DNA from: Bacteroidota bacterium
GTDB lineage: Bacteria > Bacteroidota > Bacteroidia > Bacteroidales > Paludibacteraceae
Direction of reading: 5' to 3'
DNA length: 18,995 nucleotides
NCBI GenBank assembly: GCA_017860335.1
Contig: JAFNAU010000024.1
Span: 1-18,995 of the forward strand
The stretch's first letter is position 1, and the number at the start of each line of letters is the position of its first letter. The notes under the pieces are model-generated. The model was not told where the DNA came from and did not search any database. It saw nothing but the letters and a program-made list of their open reading frames with translations. Shown here in pieces: positions 15,247 to 18,995 of this stretch. A program made the translations under genes and the position numbers.

Positions 15247-16207
15247 TCACAAACTCTTCGAGGCTGTCAAATGGATCGTTACACTGGCAGCTTATGGTTT
15301 TCTGGCTTACAAGTTAGCCCATATTGAATACCGGGATGAACTGAAGCACACCCTGGTATCTACAAACGGGGTCCGGATGGGATTTTTGTTGGCGGTTATA
15401 CTGATCATGCCTCTCAACTGGATGCTCGAATCCCGCAAATGGCAGCTGCTTACCTCCTCCACAGTAAAACTATCGTTCAGGGCCTCGCTGAAAGGAGTTT
15501 TAGCCGGACTTTGCACCGGATTTGTCACCCCCAACCGTTTCGGCGATTTTGCAGGCAGAGTATATTTTCTTCCCGACAGTTGTCGCCTCACCGGAGTTCT
15601 GCTCAGCTTTATCAACAGTGTTTCGCAAAGTCTGGTGGTAACTTTGTTCGGAGTGATCGGCGCCGGATTTTATGTTTCGACGTTTTATCCGGATATCAAT
15701 TATCCGGCTTACCTGATTGTAGTCCTGTTGGTTTTAGTCCTTTGCAGTATTCTTTACTATGCATTTCCGGGACTGGTAAAAAAAATATTTTCGGGGAAAT
15801 GGGCAATAAAACTCCGTCAGGCAGCCATTCCGGTTTCCAAACTCAGTCTGAGAAGTCTGATTTTGTTTCTCATCATTTCGGTCATCCGCTATGTAGTATT
15901 CTGCACACAGTTTTATTTCATGCTGAAGTTTTTCGGCATCGAGGTGAGTGCGGTGCAGGCGCTGAGTGCCATTCCGGCCATGTATCTGCTGATTACCTTT
16001 ACACCTTCTTATGCTGTTTCGGATGCCGCGGTACGCGGTTCGTATGCTGTGCTTATTTTTGGTGTCTATTCGGCTAATGTGATGGGGATAACACTAACAG
16101 GCATTTTAGTCTGGCTCATTAATTTCGTAATTCCCATGCTGGCGGGCAGTTTTTTCGTCCTGAAAGCCAAATCCTGGAAGTCAGTTGAAAGCCCCTCACA
16201 GGAATAG
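15233..16207 (+). CDS. Flippase-like membrane protein of the lysylphosphatidylglycerol-synthase transmembrane family
   Basis: The 324-aa protein has seven to eight predicted transmembrane helices and the family motif GLCTGFVTPNRFGDFAGR (about 94-111), matching the conserved 'TPxRxGExxGR' loop with Asp in place of Glu. It also has RKWQLL near 68-73. It contains only the membrane part of MprF-like proteins; the C-terminal aminoacyl-transferase domain is absent, so it should not make lysyl-PG by itself. Standalone members are usually regarded as lipid or glycolipid flippases. Coupling with a GtrA-like gene suggests lipid-linked sugar handling, by inference. It is convergent with the phosphoesterase gene, with only 13 nt between the stops. 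Confidence 0.85.
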   Translation: MKESNHKLFEAVKWIVTLAAYGFLAYKLAHIEYRDELKHTLVSTNGVRMGFLLAVILIMPLNWMLESRKWQLLTSSTVKLSFRASLKGVLAGLCTGFVTPNRFGDFAGRVYFLPDSCRLTGVLLSFINSVSQSLVVTLFGVIGAGFYVSTFYPDINYPAYLIVVLLVLVLCSILYYAFPGLVKKIFSGKWAIKLRQAAIPVSKLSLRSLILFLIISVIRYVVFCTQFYFMLKFFGIEVSAVQALSAIPAMYLLITFTPSYAVSDAAVRGSYAVLIFGVYSANVMGITLTGILVWLINFVIPMLAGSFFVLKAKSWKSVESPSQE

Positions 16208-16220
16208 AGGTGCAGTGTAT

Positions 16221-17111
16221 TTATTTTTTCTCAAATGTCAAGTCAATTCTGCCCAGGTTCAGTCCGCTTTTGCCCATCTGTGTGATCAGAACTTTACGAC
16301 CCGATGCATTTTCGGCTGTAACATTTTCGAGTATCTTGTGCGAATGTCCGCCAACGACCACATTGATGTTGCGCGATGCTGCCACCAGGTCGTAATCGGT
16401 TGGTGAACTGTCTTCGGACGAAGTGCCCAGGTGCGACAGACAAATCACCAGATCGCATTTCAGGCTGTTTTTCAGGTAATTGGAAGTTTCGGAGGCTGTT
16501 TTAAGCGGATCGTTCAGTATCAGTCCGGCAAAGTTTTTCTGAAAAGCCAGTCCATTGAGGTTCACCCCGACACCAAAAATCCCGATTTTCAATCCACCCT
16601 TCCGAACAATGATATAGGGTTTGACAAATGGTGCAATCGGCGTATTCTTCAGATCATAGTTTGCATTTACAACAGGCAGCTTCACCAGCTTCAGTACGGC
16701 AGCCAGCGTATCAAGGCCGTTGTCGAATTCGTGATTTCCAAGTGTTAGCGCGTCGTAACCCATCATCTCCAGCGCTTTGGTTTCGATGCGCCCATTGAAG
16801 AAATTGAAATAGGGACTTCCCTGCGAAAAATCACCGGCATCAACCAGCAACACGTTGGGTTCTTCGGAGCGAATTTTATTTATCACTCCCATCCGACGGG
16901 CGTAGCCTCCCATGTTGTTACTTTCTGACGGCTCAACCTGACTGTGTGTATCGTTGGTATGCAGGATGACTAATCTGACGGGCTTAGCGGCAAAAGAGGA
17001 AACCGATAACAGCACAAATGCTATCCATAGTATTCTGGCTTTTAAAAATCTGCCCCCCCAGCCCCCAGAAGGGGGAGTTATTGAGCATTTTTTGAAGATT
17101 ATTTGTAACAT
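16221..17111 (-). CDS. Periplasmic metallophosphoesterase, UshA-type N-terminal domain only
   Basis: The 296-aa protein has all metallophosphoesterase motifs: D54 and H56 (HTNDTHS), D94 (DAGDFSQG), N126-H127 (GNHEFD), H227 (LSHLGT) and H256/H258 (GGHSH). This matches the catalytic domain of UshA/CpdB-type 5'-nucleotidases. The C-terminal nucleotide-binding domain is absent. In many Bacteroidetes the two domains are separate adjacent genes, but no partner is visible upstream. A Sec signal core (ILWIAFVLLSVSSFA) lies at 28-42, preceded by an unusually long 27-residue start with PPSGGWGGR, encoded by the G-rich palindromic element at 17052-17080. The original start may have been lost or lie elsewhere; the ATG at 17111 is the only in-frame ATG before the signal core. 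Confidence 0.85.
   Translation of the reverse strand: MLQIIFKKCSITPPSGGWGGRFLKARILWIAFVLLSVSSFAAKPVRLVILHTNDTHSQVEPSESNNMGGYARRMGVINKIRSEEPNVLLVDAGDFSQGSPYFNFFNGRIETKALEMMGYDALTLGNHEFDNGLDTLAAVLKLVKLPVVNANYDLKNTPIAPFVKPYIIVRKGGLKIGIFGVGVNLNGLAFQKNFAGLILNDPLKTASETSNYLKNSLKCDLVICLSHLGTSSEDSSPTDYDLVAASRNINVVVGGHSHKILENVTAENASGRKVLITQMGKSGLNLGRIDLTFEKK
17052..17080 (-). repeat. G-rich palindromic element within the phosphoesterase N-terminus
   Basis: On the minus strand ACTCCCCCTTCTGGGGGC is followed by TGGGGGGGCAG. The CCCCC-TTCT-GGGGG core (17075-17071 with 17066-17062) makes a tight hairpin and a second G7 run follows. Its composition is unlike the surrounding AT-rich DNA. Elements of this form (CCCCC-loop-GGGGG plus a trailing G run) recall short dispersed intergenic repeats seen in Bacteroidetes genomes, from memory. 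Only one copy is present in this window, so repeat status is not shown here. Confidence 0.45.
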
Positions 17112-17614
17112 ATACTAGCTTTTAATAATTATTGTTTAAACCCCTACATATCCCTGTTACCCACGTTACCCGGAGTAGTCTGGGGTTGCAAAAATGAACA
17201 GGCGAATAACAATACAAATGCTTATTACTGGGGTGTGTAGTGCCTTTTACTTTCAAAGTTTGTATTTTATTAATTCAACAAGCAAATATAAACAAATAAA
17301 CAGAAATTACGGCTTACGTAGAGGGCATTATTAAAAGAAAAGAATTGAAAAAAATCCGGCATAAAAGACAAACGGGGAAAATATAGTCTCGCGGATATTC
17401 AGTCTTAAAATCGGGTGTAGCTGCCGGGCAAAAAAGTATTGAATCGTCTTGAAATTTGTTTACGCTTATTTCCAATTTGCCTTCCAATGGTTGTGGATGC
17501 ATTGACTTGCAAGTAATATTTCAAATTAGAGGAAATATCCCTCTAATTTTCCCTGACTTACTCAGATTTCATTCAAGAACAGTCTTTTGCATCCGATCCG
17601 CAAACCTGCGGGGA
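17112..17614. other. 503-nt stretch with no recognisable gene
   Basis: The longest open frame (minus, 17502-17314, 62 codons) has no signal peptide, domain or family resemblance and looks like chance. Visible elements are a hairpin at 17523-17549 after the AraC-type gene and a TATATTTG -7 match on the minus strand at 17290-17283, which would give the phosphoesterase a leader of about 165 nt. No remnant of a 5'-nucleotidase C-terminal domain was recognised. Confidence 0.6.
17523..17549 (-). terminator. Hairpin downstream of the AraC-type regulator
   Basis: A perfect 10-bp stem (AAATTAGAGG / CCTCTAATTT) with a 7-nt loop lies about 65 nt after the stop at 17615. The following minus-strand sequence (GAAATATTACTT) has no pure T run beyond the three T that end the stem, so it is a moderate terminator. 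Confidence 0.5.
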
Positions 17615-18820
17615 TTATACAGTAATCTGCGCTCTGTTTTCGGACTGCCTGGAGTTTCTTATTATTTGTTCTTTCCATTCACGAAAACTGAGGTTTGTTT
17701 TCATTTTAACGGCTCTTTTCATCGAGTCCACGGAGCCAAATCCGGTCTGGTCTGCGAGCTGGTGTAAGGTGATTTCGTTTCCCGATTTCAGTATTTCCTC
17801 AATTTCATCCAGCCTGTACTGATTGACAAAGGTACAAAAATTCTGCTGGTAATGCTCATTGATGGCAGAGGAAATATAAGTGCGGTTGGTTCCGATGATA
17901 TTTGCCACATCCTGAATAGTGATGCAGCTTCTCAGGTAAATTTTATCTTTCTCGAATAGAACCAGTATTTTTTCCAAGATGTTTTTCTCCCGTCTTGAAT
18001 TCAGTGACTGTTCGACCGGAGCTTCTGTCTGAAACGGAAATTCTTCATAAGCAGGATTGACAGGCTTCTGCCTGTTGCCCAGCCAGCCAATGGTGAAAAG
18101 TAACACCGAGAAAATGACTGAAGGAAAGCCTAAGGCTAATTTGTGAGCAACAAAGTAGTCTCTACCCAAAACAGCAATCACAATGGACGTCAGGGCAGAG
18201 AACAGCATGGATGCATTGAGCAACTGTATGCTGAAGGTTCCACTATCATGTACATCGGAGTAATACTGCGCGGCTTTGTAGGCGTATTTTCGTATCAATA
18301 TGGTGTTTGCTACCAGCACCAGCACCACCTGAATGACAAAAACGACTTTAATTAAGACAGATATCACATTGAGCCAGCCGATACCAAAGGATTCGGAATG
18401 AATATCTTTTTGAAACAACCACGATTGATACTCAGCCAATGGAGTTATCAAAACTCCGAATAAATACAGCAGGTATAACACAACAGATGGCAACAGATAG
18501 CGTACATGTTTGCGTAGCGAAAACTTCTCGTCAATGGTTAGCAGCCTGAAATAAATGTAACATATCGGAAATATCATCAGCGATGCAAACTGATAAACAG
18601 CATCAGTCCAAGTGTAAAGTACTTTTTGGGAATCGAAGTACAGAAAATGTGAAAGATAAACGATAAAGGCAAAAATCATGAATTTCCCAAGGAAACCCCT
18701 GGGATACGTGTTTTTGTCAACATCAGTATTCAACACGATGACCCAAAACAACGTAACATAAAGCGGACTAATTACAAACAAGGTTAGTATCATAAATTCA
18801 TTTGAAAATGGTTTAATCAC
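17615..18820 (-). CDS. AraC-family transcriptional regulator with N-terminal multi-pass membrane domain
   Basis: The 401-aa protein has about seven predicted transmembrane helices in residues 1-245 (for example FMILTLFVISPLYVTLFWVI and YLLPSVVLYLLYLFGVLI), a linker, and a C-terminal AraC/XylS-type DNA-binding domain (about 295-385). The first helix-turn-helix is in TIQDVANIIGTNRTYISSAI and the second in TLHQLADQTGFGSVDSMKRA, followed by the family-like NLSFREWK. Such membrane-anchored AraC proteins are common in Bacteroidetes and presumably sense an envelope or small-molecule signal; target genes are not evident. The frame opens with GTG at 18820. The ATG at 18793 (MILTLF) is an alternative that shortens it by nine residues. 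A -7 element TAAGTTTG lies upstream at 18879-18872. Confidence 0.88.
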   Translation of the reverse strand: MIKPFSNEFMILTLFVISPLYVTLFWVIVLNTDVDKNTYPRGFLGKFMIFAFIVYLSHFLYFDSQKVLYTWTDAVYQFASLMIFPICYIYFRLLTIDEKFSLRKHVRYLLPSVVLYLLYLFGVLITPLAEYQSWLFQKDIHSESFGIGWLNVISVLIKVVFVIQVVLVLVANTILIRKYAYKAAQYYSDVHDSGTFSIQLLNASMLFSALTSIVIAVLGRDYFVAHKLALGFPSVIFSVLLFTIGWLGNRQKPVNPAYEEFPFQTEAPVEQSLNSRREKNILEKILVLFEKDKIYLRSCITIQDVANIIGTNRTYISSAINEHYQQNFCTFVNQYRLDEIEEILKSGNEITLHQLADQTGFGSVDSMKRAVKMKTNLSFREWKEQIIRNSRQSENRAQITV

Positions 18821-18871
18821 AGATATTCATCAACTTATCACTTATTTTATTTACATAAAATATACCTTTCA

Positions 18872-18879
18872 CAAACTTA
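18872..18879 (-). promoter_or_regulatory. Bacteroidetes-type -7 element of the AraC-type regulator
   Basis: The minus-strand sequence TAAGTTTG matches TAnnTTTG, 52 nt before the GTG at 18820 and 79 nt before the ATG at 18793. TTTG is found only 29 nt further upstream, so the -33 spacing is poor. Confidence 0.4.
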
Positions 18880-18902
18880 CATAAGAAATCATTATCTTTT
18901 AA

Positions 18903-18981
18903 GCAGGTCAAATAAAAATCAAGACCACATCCTGCAAAAGTTCTGCAGAATTGTTTTATCAACAATTAATTACGGTGGTCT
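18903..18981. repeat. Nested inverted repeats upstream of the AraC-type regulator
   Basis: AGACCAC (18922-18928) pairs with GTGGTCT (18975-18981). Inside lies AATTGTT-TTATC-AACAATT (18949-18967, 7-bp stem, 5-nt loop) and the 10-nt palindrome TTCTGCAGAA (18941-18950). GCAGG (18903-18907) and CCTGC (18931-18935) form a further overlapping pair. The elements could be operator half-sites or an RNA leader of a gene beyond the window; the sequence does not decide. Confidence 0.3.
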
Positions 18982-18995
18982 ATGCCATAAATGTC

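Noticed and set aside
15439..16077. 212-codon frame overlapping the flippase-like gene in another plus frame
   Set aside because: The flippase-like frame carries the conserved family motif and coupled start. The alternative frame is rich in Ser, Cys, His and Arg, with no domain.
17052..17066. G-quadruplex in the phosphoesterase N-terminus
   Set aside because: Only two long G runs lie on one strand; four are needed for an intramolecular quadruplex. A hairpin is the simpler structure.
17314..17502. 62-codon minus-strand frame in the gap before the phosphoesterase
   Set aside because: No signal peptide, family resemblance or promoter-start arrangement; such a length is expected by chance.
1..18995. 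Mobile element, phage, CRISPR array or integron
   Set aside because: No transposase, integrase, regularly spaced direct repeats, tRNA-flanked att duplication or marked composition island was found. Most genes are conserved housekeeping genes.

Overview
The window looks like a chromosomal segment from a member of the Bacteroidota, most likely order Bacteroidales. The evidence is: (i) several start sites are preceded by a TAnnTTTG -7 element, two of them with TTTG 19-21 nt further upstream, and Shine-Dalgarno signals are generally lacking; (ii) the tmRNA tag reads GENNYALAA, a Bacteroidales-type tag, and the gene encodes no CCA; (iii) IspG is the long form with an insertion domain; (iv) small Sec-exported beta-barrel proteins end in an aromatic residue; (v) an AraC-type regulator is fused to a multi-pass membrane domain. 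Species cannot be settled from the sequence alone. No phage, transposase, CRISPR array or integron is visible. This is mostly a core-genome neighbourhood with a few lineage-specific genes.

Layout. Positions 1-2440 (minus strand) are envelope genes: the first 28 codons of an exported protein cut by the window edge, a 206-aa outer-membrane barrel, and an OmpA-family gene whose peptidoglycan-binding domain is damaged by an internal deletion plus frameshift. The tmRNA gene ssrA lies at 2440-2834 with its own promoter. At 2977-5229 (minus) there is a cell-division/RNA-decay cluster: a short coiled-coil protein (ZapB-like), zapA, a structured RNA-like segment, then rny (RNase Y). A SulP/STAS anion transporter follows at 5352-7016 (minus).

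Positions 7249-10138 (plus) hold ispG of the MEP isoprenoid pathway, then two tandem paralogous small outer-membrane barrels ending at a strong terminator. At 10215-14608 (minus) are a secreted M6-type metalloprotease with a strong promoter, a small acidic coiled-coil protein, corA and rsmA. Divergent from rsmA, at 14743-16207 (plus), is an overlapping pair of membrane proteins: a GtrA-like protein and a flippase-like protein of the lysylphosphatidylglycerol-synthase transmembrane family. Convergent with these at 16221-17111 (minus) is a periplasmic UshA-type metallophosphoesterase that lacks the 5'-nucleotidase C-terminal domain and whose reading frame begins inside a G-rich palindromic element. 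After about 500 nt with no recognisable gene, a membrane-anchored AraC-type regulator (minus) closes the window.

Functional links visible here are modest. The zap genes and rny are probably co-transcribed. The gtrA-like/flippase-like pair is translationally coupled and probably acts on lipid-linked sugars or phospholipids. The two small barrels arose by tandem duplication. I found no convincing previously undescribed multi-gene system. The points most worth checking are the structured segment between zapA and rny, the OmpA lesion, the G-rich repeat forming the N-terminus of the phosphoesterase, and the conserved-looking gtrA/flippase pair.
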